From positions 17,569,258 to 17,633,257 of the forward strand of contig CM052354.1 in NCBI GenBank assembly GCA_028551475.1: a stretch of DNA of 64,000 bases, written 5' to 3'. Position 1 is the first letter of the stretch; every line of letters begins with the position of its first letter. The notes beneath the pieces are model-generated. The model was not told the origin of the DNA. It ran no database searches and worked only from the letters and a program-made list of their open reading frames with translations. Origin of the DNA: Casuarina equisetifolia. Lineage: Eukaryota > Streptophyta > Magnoliopsida > Fagales > Casuarinaceae. Shown here piece by piece: positions 13,111 to 24,882 of this stretch. The translations under genes were made by a program, and so were the position numbers.

Positions 13111-15017
13111 TGATGCTCTTCTATTTTGGAGGCGGATCTTGACGTTTGTATTAACTTCGTAGAGACTATACAATATCCATTTTCTTCTTCTCTTTTAGTG
13201 ACACTGAGGGTCGTATATAAAGTTATCTACTGACAATGAACGTTGCGTATTAGATAGTCAGGTCTGGATACATCGAATTTTCCATACAGAGGCTTTTTTA
13301 CATGTGTCCTGCTAATTTTTTTCTGTATTACGATGTCGAAAAGAACTATTGTGAAAAACCTTGGAAGTTTTCTTTTCTCCGCATTTCAACTCAATGTTTT
13401 GTTTTTATTAAGATATTATTAATCAATTGATTGATTTAAAACATATTAAGTGTTATCATTAATTTTACATGAAAATTCTGCACTGGCTTTTACATCAATC
13501 TTGGACAGTTTTTCTCAAGTACATGTCTCACACTTGGTGAACCAAAGAGCAAACGCTGTATTTATCTTTTGGTACAACAATTTTGCTTTTGCTATTTGAC
13601 TAACCATGAGCTGCCTAAAGAACTTCAAATAGAAAATAGCTATTCTGGTCAGTTAAAAAATTCACTGATACTCAGGAAATTGAAAGCCAATGGAGTAAAG
13701 TCCATTGAGAATGCTCCTTAAAGTCCGAAAAATATACACGGACTTTTCCTTCTACTTGCACTGAGAAGCTATAAACATTCTCTTAAAAATTGAACCACTA
13801 TCACCTTTATCTTTTTCTTCTATTGTAATGGCCACTAACATCAACTCATGTAAGGACCAGTGGAAAGTAGAGAACGTGGTGACACGAAGACAAATCTCTT
13901 AAATAACCTATATTGAGAATTGCATAGAAATGTTCAGCTACTGCTTGTTTGGAAAGAAAAATGTTGTTTCTTTGACTTTGTCTCGCTAGAATTGTTTCTT
14001 TGAAGATATCTACTGAGGAAATCCATTTGAATTGCTTATTTGAATTGGTACAGTATATAGTAGGTACATTAACATATTGCTGTACCTTGTGGGTATGTGA
14101 GTGTCGCTAATGACACCAACCATTTGTTTTCTTAAAAGAAAAGGAGAGATAGGCAAAGTGAACAAGATATAAACCAATTGCCACCCCACCATTAATTCAT
14201 TCATGGAATTGTCATTGAATGAGAGCTGGCCTTCCCCTTTGTCCTAGTGTTAGAACATTGTGCAGATCAATTTGCTTACAAATTTTAGTCTCATAGGAAA
14301 AAGGTGGTGGTAGCCTTTACTGGTCTTGCCTGAAAGTAAGCACGGTGATTAATCGAGTTATGAGACCTTCCAAACAAGACATCTTGGCATTTGAATCTAA
14401 TCCCATCTTTTTAAAACCAAAATGAGAAACAAAAAAGGAAGAAAATCGATATGCTTGCAACCTTTTTTCACATGGGTGAAAGGAAAGTAAAAAGAAAAAA
14501 ATTCTAGCCTTTTTATTGTTGCATTTTTTTTATTCTTTTGATCATTTTTTGATTCTTTTGATCAATATGTATTTAGTAGTCAAAAGATTGTCATGGGCTC
14601 TTCAACTTTTAAATTGTTGTACATTTTCTACAGATGTTAGTGTGGCTATTTAGCATCACTAGGTGGGGATTTTTCTACATTGAATTGGAGTTGTCCATAA
14701 AGTGAGTATGGGTGTAAATTCATCCTTGCTCACTAGAGTTAGGGATAGCTCTCTCAAAGCTTCCCACCTCCAACCACTCCCCCCCCTGTTCCCCAACCAT
14801 GTGCCCTTCCATTACCTATCCCATAGCCAGCCTTGCCCTGCATGTCTTATGCTTGTACAAACATCACTGTGTACTTCTAATTATTTAAAAAATAGGCCAA
14901 CTGTATGTCCTTGTGTTTTAATTATTTTGAGATAGAATTCATAATTTTGTTTTCTTCTATCAATAAGTTAAGCAATAGCATGTGAGAATTTCTATTGCTA
15001 TCCATATTTTGGAGTTT
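13111..15017. other. Intergenic region upstream of ERL1
   Basis: The first about 100 bases likely hold the ERL1 5' UTR and promoter. The rest is AT-rich with no recognisable gene or repeat. Confidence 0.5.
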
Positions 15018-15401
15018 TCAGGTACTTAATATAGTTGAAAAAAATAAAAATAAAAACAAAAACTCCACAAAGATTGAGAGCAACCTATTTAACCAAATGT
15101 CAAGAAATGCAGCTAGAGCTCCCAAATAGTGGCACACCGCCAACATGAACTTATCATGAATACTGAATATAGTATGGGCATTTATGAATATAGAAAAGAA
15201 TGAAAGCTTGGAGATGAGCTTTGGGATGCTGAAGCCATGCGGAGCAAAGCCAACAATGTTGAAAGCGAGAGTGAAAGGGGAGAGCATGAGCTTAATGGGG
15301 AACTCCAAAATGTCATTGAATTGGTCACCATAGCGGGCTTTGAAGAGCTTGTAGTGAACATCTGTGAACTTCTTCCAATTCTTCACCAAGAAGAAAATCA
15401 A
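15018..15401 (-). pseudogene. Unidentified open fragment with hydrophobic segments
   Basis: An open stretch of 127 codons containing YKLFKARYGDQFNDILEFP, then LSPFTLAFNIVGFAP and SIPKLISKLSFFSIF, followed by further hydrophobic sequence. Composition and short motifs look like a real membrane protein rather than a random ORF. It ends in a run of Phe/Leu codons with no family-like terminus and has no flanking exon I can identify. I lean towards a gene fragment that landed beside the retrotransposon cluster. The family is unrecognised. Confidence 0.35.
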
Positions 15402-15629
15402 AGAACAAACAATTTACACACCAAACACATAGATATTATTGATTACAAAAGAGGGCTCTACAGCCTTACAAAGTTTCTCACATTAAAGTTTGTGAGCTGT
15501 TCTATCAACATACATCCTACTTATAAATGTCGGACAAAAGATAAAGAAGGTAGTAAATAGTAGTAGAAATGATCATCATGTTTTCAAGGAGAAGGTTTAC
15601 CAAGTTTCTTCTTCTTGTGGAGCTAGGTG

Positions 15630-17880
15630 TAGAAATGTAGGGCTCAGTTGGTGAAAACTAAGAACTTGGTGATCAGGGGGGCAATTGGCACCTTTAAAAG
15701 GTGCAAAATTGGAGTCCCTCGCCCTAGTGTGGGACTACTATTTCTACGATCTTTATACTCCCCCGTAAACGAAGACCAAATTTATTTATTGGTGTGAGTT
15801 TGGCCATAATAGGAATTGAGGAGCCTACCTAGTTTAAAGGGCCCTAGCTCCAATACCAAGAAGAAAATCAAGGAAAAGGAAAAGCTCAAGGCAATTGAAA
15901 CCATGACTTGTATTTCAACACAAAGGAGAACAATAAAGTGTTTACAAGTGTATTTGAGTTTTTACACTAGAAATAAATTAAAAACTTGTAAGAAAACAAA
16001 ACTATTATCTCTTATATACATGTTTGTAGCTAGTGAGCTGTTGGACTACAACGGTTGGATTACAACGGGATAATTGAATTTGAACTTGTGTTCTGCAACA
16101 AAGAAGTGTTCTTGATAGAATGTGATGTAAGTTGTGATACAGGGGTAGAGCATGACGTAGGGTGACTTTGCAACTTTGTTTTAGGTAGCTTTATAGGTGG
16201 AGAGAGAGGTTTTGACTTTTCTACTTTGGGTAGTTTTCCATAGGCAGTTTATTGTTTGGTTTTCTTAATGGGAGAAGATATGACAAGTTTGTTTATGCTT
16301 TTATCCCCCCTCTAAAAACTCAATAAGGGTATTGCTGCCATGCTGAGTTTGGTTCGAAAGGAGAAGAATGAGAATCTAGATAAGGGCTTGGTAAAGACAT
16401 TGGCATGTTGGTAAGGAAAAGGGACATAAACAGTAGTGAGTAAGCCAAGAGCAACTTTCTCCTGGACAAAATGAAAGTCAATGGATATATGTTTAGGTTT
16501 CCTATGAATGAAAGGTTTCATGGTGAGATATAGTGTGGAAATGTTGTCACAGTGAAGAATGGTGGCATGAGGCTAAGGGATGGTAAAGTTACATAATAAT
16601 GAGCAAATCCTTCTAATATCAAAAGCAACTAGAACAATTTTAAGAGGGATGGACCCTTTTAATGTGGTTTCACCAATGTGGGAGATAGGAAGCAAGGTAC
16701 CATCTCCAATCATAATATCTTCAAACCAGAGTATGGAGTAGAGGTTTTCAACTTACCAAGATCATCTCATCACGAAACCTTTCATTCATGGGAAATCTAA
16801 ACATATATTTATTGACTTTCATTTTGTCTGGGAGAAAGTTGCCTTTGGCTCACTCATTATTGTTTATGTTCCTTCTTCTTGCTAGCTTGCCGATGTCTTT
16901 ACTAAGCCCTCATCCAAATTCTCATTCTTCTCCCTTTAAACCAAACTCAGCGTGACAGTAATACACCCATCAAGTTTCTTGAGGGGGGTGGTAAAAGCAT
17001 AAACAAACTTGTTATATCTTCTCTCACTAAGAAAACCAAACAAAAAGTTGCCATTGGAAAACTACCCAGAGTAGAAAAGTCAAAACCTTTATCTCCACAT
17101 ATAAAGCTACCTAAAACAAAGTTTCAGAGTCATTTTCCTTACTCGTGTGTGGGGTCTAGTCCTAGTCAGCAAAATTGCCCAAGCTTGGACTAAGGGGGAG
17201 TGTAAAACTATTAATCCCACACCAGTAAGGGAACTCGAAAATCACAACCTTATAAGTGCTGGACCTTATCTCACCATTGCCTATGGATTTTGGTGGGCCA
17301 ACTATGGGCCCCATTTGCTTACATGATATCAGAGCTAGGGCCTTCTATACTGGGTGGGCTTCCCAATTCCTGTTATGGCCAGACTCACACTGATAAATAA
17401 ATTTGATGTTCATTTATGGGGGAGTACAAACACTGCAGAAACAACAGTCTCACACTGAGGCGAGGGACTTTATTTCTGCATCTTATAAAGGTGCCAGTTG
17501 CCCTCCTAATCACCAAGTTCTTAATTTTCACCAACTAGGCCCTGCATTTCTACAGTAAGCAATTGGGCCCTATAGTTGGCCCACTAAAACCCATAGGTAA
17601 TGGTGAGATGAGGTTCAACGCTTATAAGGCTGTGATTTTCAAGCTTCTTTACTGGTGTGAGACTAATAGTTTTACACTCCCCTTCAATCCAAGCTCAGTC
17701 AACTTTGCCAACTAGGATTAGACCCCACACATGAGTAAGGAAAATGGCTCTAATGCCAACAAGCAAACGAGCCCAGTTGGTGAAAACCAAGAACTTAGTG
17801 ATCAGGGGGGCAACCAATACCTTTATAAGGTGTAGAATTGGAGTCCCTCACCTTAATATGGGTTGCTGTTTCTACAGTCT
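15630..17880. mobile_element. Inverted, partly overlapping copies of a Ty1/copia-type element
   Basis: Three arms of one element family lie in opposite orientations. The LTR/leader portion at about 15630-15860 (minus) recurs at about 17325-17545 (plus) and partly at about 17770-17880 (minus). A copia RNase H C-terminal remnant occurs at 16521-16312 (minus) and about 16750-17120 (plus), both with HIxIDFHFV-like and FTKP-like words. The LTR itself is at 17201-17323 (plus) and about 17675-17553 (minus). All copies are decayed. The arrangement suggests successive insertions or an inversion within a copia cluster. Confidence 0.6.
17201..17323 (+). repeat. Short (123-bp) LTR with adjacent Met-tRNA primer-binding site
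   Basis: It begins TGTAAAACTATTAATCC and ends GCTTACA. It is followed immediately by TGATATCAGAGCTAGG, close to the plant tRNA-iMet primer-binding site (TGGTATCAGAGC). The sequence just before it, AAGGGGGAG, is a good polypurine tract, as expected upstream of a 3' LTR. An inverted copy lies at about 17553-17675. Confidence 0.6.
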
Positions 17881-18855
17881 TTATAACTTGGCACTAACTT
17901 TATTAGAGGAAGGTTCCTTTGTCATAGCATTAAGGTTTTTCATAGTGAGGTGAGGATAATCATCTATAGAGCTTGCAGAGGAGGTAACATTGTCACGATT
18001 GAGGTTATGTTTAGACCCTATTGTTGTCATGTATAACTTCACATTCCTTCCTAGTTCATACCTCATGAAAGCTGACATGGAAGCTTGACTTTCAACCTCT
18101 TGAACTTTCTGACTTAGTTAACCTTGATAGTTCGGCAGCATGCCTCTTGCTTAGTTTCCATCAGCTTGTGCTACATACAAGGTTGTTTCATCAACATTCC
18201 CCCGCAAGCTTGGCTTTATCACGCCAAGCTTGGTTCTCATGCTTTCATATGCAACTTGTGAGAGTGATTTAATGAACATGATGTATGCCAATTGTTAGGA
18301 GGATGGGATGTGGACCGTGACTCTGGTACCTTGTGCCACTTTTCCCTTACAAAATGAAAATCAACATCCTTGTGCTTTGTGTGGTTGTGTTAAGTAGGGT
18401 TTATACTCATGTACAAAGCAACAAGATTGTCACAATAAAGTTTAATAGGGGCAGACTAACTTATACCTAGGAACCTTAGCAAGTGTAGGATCCACATTAT
18501 CTTTGCAGTGCCTTTGGCTTTGTATTCTGCTTTAGCAGAGGATCAAGAAATGCCACCTTGCTTCCTAGAGCACCATGAGATGCAATTGGCTCTAATAAAG
18601 AGACAAAATTTTATGGTGGACTTTTGGGAATTAAAGCACCTACCTAGTCCAAATTTGTAAAGCCATACAAGTTTGCATTGCTTTGGTTCAAAATCTTCAA
18701 ACTATGTTTGATTGTGTTTTGAAGGTAATGTAGGATGTGTTTTAGATCATGGAAGCCCTATAATGTTGGATTAGACATCTTTTGGCAAATTTTGTTTATC
18801 GAAAAAGTTAAATCTGGCCTTGCTATGGTCATATATTGTAAAGCTCCAAGTAAAC

Positions 18856-19311
18856 TGTTACCATCTGCCAAATAGGTGGATGACGTGGCTAGGTAATCTA
18901 ATTAACTTGAGGGGCGACTTGGCTAGAAGGGCACTCTCAGAAACCAAGAGAGAATATCCTAGAGTTGGAACATTTTGGAGACTTTGGTATTCGGGTATTC
19001 TATTCAACCAACTAGGGGTAAGGGTAGTTAGATTAGCTGGGAAAATAAGGGAACCAAGGGTAGTTCTTGTTAAAGAAAGATTCGGCTAAGTAGTTTAAAT
19101 AGGATTATCTATTGTAAACCACGGCAGCTTGAATTTTCATTGTATTTTGGATTCTCATTATCGAATATAATTCCTTCCTATTTTCTCTCCCCTTACTTGT
19201 GTCTTGATCTCAACACCATAGGTGGCAGTCGACGAAGCAAAGGGCACCAGGCGTGGAGAGAACACATCATAGAAAAGCCAATTACGTGCTCTGCAACCCT
19301 TAGCCGTAACA
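18856..19311 (+). repeat. 5' LTR of the gypsy element
   Basis: A 456-bp repeat with TGTTAC...GTAACA inverted termini, directly repeated at 22785-23241. It is preceded by the TAAAC target-site copy. Confidence 0.9.
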
Positions 19312-19913
19312 AAGTTGTACCAAAGCCTCTCGATTTTGAGATTGCTGAGGCTCGTTTGGAAAAATTAGAGGCTAATTTGGCCCTTAAAGAGGTGGAGGAT
19401 AATCGAAAGTTTGAAGCTATTCTTGAGAGTTTACATAAGCTTTCTAGCTCTCTTAACTCTCGCCCTCCTCCTACCTCTCGTAATATGGATGATGGTCAGT
19501 CCTCTCAATCGGGAGGGGGAAGCGTCATAATGATTCTGAAAATGACACTCGGGGGCGGCACTTGTCTTGTATGAAGATGGATTTTCCCCATTTTGATGGT
19601 TCGAATGATCCAAATGACTGGTTGAGGCGTGCAAAACAATATTTTAGTTTCTATGATATAGAGGAGGAGGACCAAGTTCGAGTAGCAACATGGCATCTGG
19701 ATGGCAATGCACAAATGTGGTATCAGTTGTTCAGAGAAGAGTTTGCAGAATTGAATATTTCCTAGACTATTTTTTCCAAAGAGTTGGGAGAGCATTTCGG
19801 AACTAAACGCTTCCAATCTTTTTTCGGTGATCTGGTGTGTTTAAAACAAACTGGATCAGTCGAAGATTATTATACTAAGTTTGCCAAGTTACTCATCCAT
19901 TTTGGAAAGTTAT

Positions 19914-21194
19914 TGATAACTCTATTTTTATAGAGTTATTTTACCTATTTTAGGCAATAAATAACTTTAATAATTGTGAGAAAACATTTGAACTCCTCTT
20001 TATTTACTTAAATTTATCTTATTTATGTAGCACAAGAAGGCAAGGAGAAAAGAGATGAACATGGAGAGCTTGATGCTTATTGTATGGCAAAATTGTAATA
20101 TCAAGATCAAGAGAGTCAAGATGGGCTTGGGCTTTGAATGATTACTATTAGATTTTATTGTTATTGGGTTTTCTAAATAATTAGAAAACCTAATCATATT
20201 AGGAGTTCAAAGCCTAATTAAATTAGGAGTTCAAAACCCAATTGTTTTAGATCTCTAAGACCCAATTCTACTAGGATAAGAGTAAGTCTAAACCTAAACC
20301 CTATTTAAGAGAATAGAAGAGGCAAAAGAAAGGGGGAGGAGAAAATTGAGCACAACTCAAGAAAGAGGCCAAGAATTCAAGGTTTTCTTGAAAAGAATAC
20401 AAAAATGGTGACAGACTTCTTGTTCTTGGATTCAAGATGCCTTTTTTATTTCTTATTTCTTATTACCATTCTTCCTCATTATTTCTTTATGTTTTAGTTT
20501 ATTTTTGTTAGAGCTATGATGTAACCTAATTATGATGGTATGAATCTTATGATTATTATGTTTTGCAAGATATTTTATTTATGTGAGTTATATATTATTA
20601 TGCTTAATGCTTTTAAGTGATTGGCCACCACTTGAATGATTTGATGTGCATGTTTGAGACTGAGAGGTAATAATATGCAATTGCTTCTTATAATATATAA
20701 CCATGAATTAAATATGGATAGACATATACCATGTTGTTTTTGTGGCTTTTGGTGATAAGATAATCGAAAGATTTATTGTAAACTGGGAATGTTCATAGAT
20801 CCTAATGCATTTAGTTTATTTCAATTCACATATAGAAATATAGTGAATTAATGAACTAAGTAGGTTTCCTATACCTAGACATAGGATAGTAAATAAATTA
20901 GGAAGTTCCGCCATCACATAGATATTATCCCTCTTGCAAGCATACATAATCTACATTAGTACCTCATAGTTATGGTAAAATCGGATACTCTAACATATTT
21001 TGAGTATTTAGTTTTATTAAATTTAGTTGATTAGTTTATTTTCTATCAATTTGGATTTGTTAGATAAATTCTAAGAGTTGTTCACTGTTAGTAATTAGTT
21101 GGCATAGTAATCACCAATCTTTGTGGGACGATACTTTCCTTATCATTATATTACTTGTTCGACATGTTCGCTTGCATTTAAAATTCACCGAACA
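19914..21194 (+). mobile_element. Solo LTR (about 1.28 kb) inserted in the gypsy gag region
   Basis: The segment begins TGATAACTC and ends CGAACA, splitting a gag-like sequence that is collinear with gypsy family members when read around it. Flanking 5-mers GTTAT (19909-19913) and ATTAT (21195-21199) are a near-perfect target-site duplication. Inside are a TATTTAAG-type TATA box (about 20304) and, near the end, TTTGTGGGACGATAC, a phrase like those near the 3' ends of long plant LTRs. There is no internal coding sequence. It is therefore best read as a solo LTR left by recombination of a larger element. Confidence 0.65.
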
Positions 21195-22784
21195 ATTATC
21201 TGTGGAACAACAGATTGCTTGCTTTACGTCTAGCTTAAAGGATGGCTTATGTGTGGACGTTCAGGCTTGTCAACCTTCCTCCCTCTCTGCTGCAGTGGGT
21301 TTGGCTCGATTACATGAGGCTAATCACCTTGTTAGCTATTCAACTACCTTGGTCAAGCAGCTTGAGTTTGCCGCAAACTCGAATAGTAACCGCAACTTAC
21401 CTATTCAATGTTTGTCTCCGAATGAAATTGCAAGTAGAAAGGCCAAGGGCCTTTGTTTTCATTGTGATGAGCACTTTGTTCCCAGACATCAACGTAAGCA
21501 AATTTTTTTGATTGAAAGCTCTTGGATCACTGATGTTGAGGACATGACAGAGTCAATTCCTAAAACTCCATCGGCATCTAAGACACCACAGATTTCATTA
21601 AATGCCATTTATGGCTGTGATTCTTCACAAACCATGCAAATCTTTAGTAATCTCAAGGCCTTCAATTTGAAAGTCCTAGTGCTTATGGATTCAGGGAGCT
21701 TTCACAATTTTGTGAGCGATATTGTGGCCAAATGTTTGGGGTTGAAAGTACCAAAAGGACGGCCGATCAGTGTGAAGGTTTCCAACGGCAACTTTATTTC
21801 CAGTCCTAGACTCTTTAGGGGCCTGAAAGTGTTGCTGCAAGAGGTTGAGTTTTTACTCGATCTATATGTTCTTCCTTTATATGAGGTGGGCGTTGTTCTT
21901 GGTACAAAATGGTTACAAACACTTGGTCCCATCCTTTGGGATTTTAAGCAATTAAAAATGGAATTCATTGTCCAGTGAAGGAAGGTAATGTTGCAAGGGG
22001 TTTGACTCCTCTTAATGAGGTTATACGTCACAGGGAAAAGGAGCAGGAATCACTAAAAAAAATTTTGGTTTATTGAGGAGTATCACATCGACCGACCAAC
22101 CAGTGAAAATGGAAGCTAGTAATTTCAAGACTCCTAATTGGGGTGTCAAGAGGCTTACTGCAACTCACCACTGGATTCCATTAATGACGCTAGATTGTTT
22201 GGTATTAATTTGGCTTCATCGATTTCTATTTTCTCAGAAAAGTGTAATTAAAAAAATTATCCAAGAGCTTTTAGATTCTGGTGATATCCATTCAAAAATA
22301 AGGATGTTCTCGTCCCCAATCAAGGATTGTTACAAAGATCTAGAATATAAGTCTGGAGATCTTATGTTTGTGAAACTTCTTCTGCATTGTCAAACATCCA
22401 TAGCCATTCAAAAGTTGCCCAAGCTATCACCATGTTGCTTTGGACCCTATAAAGTGATTCAGAAAAGTGGACCTGTGGCTTTTGAACTAAAATTACCTAC
22501 TGGAAGCCGAATGCCTCCCGTGTTTCACGTTTCCACTTTAGAGAGTTTTTTGGGTAAAGGAGTACTTGCCCAATATGAGTTGCCCCTCCAGTTAGTTGAC
22601 GGAAGTGTGATGTTATCCATCCTACAGGCGATTATGGATCACAAAGGAAAGGGTGACACTGAAAGATTTTTGTACTTGAAATGCATGTTTCTAGCCAATG
22701 TTTTTTGGAAGTTTACTGCACGATTTCAAAAGATATTTTTAGATTTGGACCTTACGGACAAGGTCCTTTTGAACGGGGAAGGAA

Positions 22785-23241
22785 TGTTACCATCTACCAA
22801 ATAGGCGGATGACGTGGCCAGGTAATCTAATTAACTTGAGGGGTGGACCTGGCTAGAAGGGCACTCTCAGAAACCAAGAGAGAATATCCTAGAGCTGGAA
22901 CATTCTAGAGACTCTAGTATTCGGGTATTCTATTCAACTAGCCAAGGGTAAGGGTAGTTAGATTAGTTGGGAAAATAAGGGAACCAAGGGTAATTCTTGT
23001 TAAAGAAAGATTCAGCTGAGTAGTTTAAATAGGAGTATCCATTGTAAACCACGACAGCTTGAATTTTCATTGTATTTTGGATTCCCATTATCGAATATAA
23101 TTCATTCTTATTTTCTCTCCCCTTACTTGTGTCTTGATCTCAACACCATAGGTGGCAGTCGACGAAGCAAGGGGGACCAGGCGTGGAGAGAACACACCAT
23201 AGAAAAGCCAGTTACGCACTCTGCAACCCTTAGTTGCAACA
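22785..23241 (+). repeat. 3' LTR of the gypsy element
   Basis: A 457-bp repeat matching 18856-19311 at about 93% by eye. It is followed by the second TAAAC copy, after which the interrupted copia sequence resumes. Confidence 0.9.
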
Positions 23242-24882
23242 TAAACTTTAATAAAGTATTGGTTGTCTGAATGGTTCTTCATCATTTGCTATTTGCTACT
23301 ATTTGGTGGACACTAAGAAATAAGTCATTTGTTTTGGTGGACTTGCATTTCCAAAAAAAAGTGTAGATCTCCAAGATCTTTAAATGCAAAACATTTTAGA
23401 TAAGTAGTTAGCAAAGCTGTTTATATGATAAAGGGAGTTACCTATCACTACCAAGTCATCCATGTGGACTAACACAAACATGTGCTCCCCTACACTGGTA
23501 GATAAATAATGAGACATCATATAGGTAGTAACTAACCCATAATCAAGTAGGAATTTTGATAGTTTCTCAAACCATGCTTGTGGACTTTGTTTTAGCCTGT
23601 ATAAAGAGAGATCGAGTGCACAAACATGGTTTGGCCGTTATGGATCACAAAATCCATCTGGTTACTCTATAAAGACTACTTCTTTGAGCTTTCTATGCAG
23701 AAAGGCATTATTAACATCGTATTGCTTTATCGCCCACCCATGGATAGTAGCTAAAGTAAGGATAAGTCTAATAGTTTTTAGTTTCACCACTGGACTATAA
23801 GTTTCAACATAACCCACAATGGGCTCTTAATTATATCCTTTTGCAACTAAACGTACCTTTAATCTCTCAAGGCTTCCATCTGCTACAAGTTTAGGTTTGA
23901 ACACCCATTTACAATTGATCACATTCATGGTGTAGTGCCTTGGTACAAGCTGCTAAGTAAAGGTCTACCTTAGAGCCCATATTTCGTTTTCCATTGCACC
24001 TCTCCAACCAAGATGCATGAAAGTATTAATGAGTGATAAAGGGATGGCTAGTGTGGAGTGTATAATATGCATGGCATAACGTGGGTGATATTTGTGATAC
24101 GATATTTGTGACTTCATTTATCATCTCTTTAGTCTCTTGATGATAGGCTATAACTGGAATTACGCTCCTTAGAGGAAGTGACAAACTATTTTCTAGTAGT
24201 CTTGATGGAATTGTTTGGGTTTAGGACTACTAGACTCGTACATGTGGTTGGGTGACTAACCTTGGTGGTGAAGTTTGATCTATTGTTAGTAAAGGCTCCT
24301 AGGTGGTTGTTGGTTTTTTTTAATCTCATAAAGGTGAGCATAAAAGAGAGATTCTTTATCTTGTTGTTGTCTTCATCCTTGTTTGCATTTGTTGGTACAA
24401 GATGTGAGTTAGATTTTACATGTTAGTGTTGTTTCAAGTGTGGAATGTTGAATGTGGTGGTGAATATAGCCTTAGCGAACCTATTGGGCAAGTTAATGCC
24501 TTAGAAGCTATTAGTAGTTTGGTTTTGTTAGGGTAAAGGTAAATTTCTTTGCTGGGAATTTAGATTTCTTGATTTTTCTAACTAGCTTTTGCTTTTTCTG
24601 GTTTTTGTAATAGCAAAATTCTAAATTTGGGGTTAGATATTTAATTTGTGAAATTTATTAAGGTTTTAGGGGCAAAGTAAAATAAAAATATTCTGATTGA
24701 GTTCAATGATGCATTGATTCTCACTATATTAGGTTCAATTAGGTATGCATGGTGTGTGGTCCCTAGATACATGTACAATTTGAACTCTATTTATGTTTGT
24801 GACCTTTCATGCCATTATTCCATATAACATTCATATTTTTGTTACATGATTTGGAAATTAACTTTGTTGCTTGTAATTGTAG

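Larger units (their letters stand above)
18856..23241 (+). mobile_element. Ty3/gypsy retrotransposon with both LTRs and target-site duplication (broken)
   Basis: LTRs at 18856-19311 and 22785-23241 both start TGTTACCATCT and end GYAACA. They are flanked by a perfect 5-bp target-site duplication, TAAAC (18851-18855 and 23242-23246). A purine-rich tract (GGGGAAGGAA) immediately precedes the right LTR. Internally there are remnants of gag (DFPHFDGSNDPNDWL), an aspartic protease region (VLMDSGSFHNFV) and the C-terminal FGPYKV/HVSTLE-type module of gypsy integrases. Most pol capacity is absent, so it is not autonomous. LTR identity is roughly 93% by eye, implying insertion a few million years ago at usual plant rates. 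It carries a 1.28-kb solo LTR. Confidence 0.88.
17881..24560 (-). mobile_element. Ty1/copia fossil, split by a gypsy insertion
   Basis: Read on the minus strand, the order is reverse transcriptase-like sequence (about 24000-23247, including NAFLH-like and VHMDDLV words), an interruption by the gypsy element at 23246-18851, then RNase H-like sequence (about 18600-18310, with SSAKAEYKA and KHKDVDFHFV words). A polypurine tract (GCGGGGGAA at 18205-18197) and the start of a 3' LTR (TGTTGATGAAACAACC from 18196 leftwards) follow. The pol order and motifs are those of Ty1/copia. No matching 5' LTR was found on the right. It is broken at many points. The outer boundaries are approximate. Confidence 0.65.
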
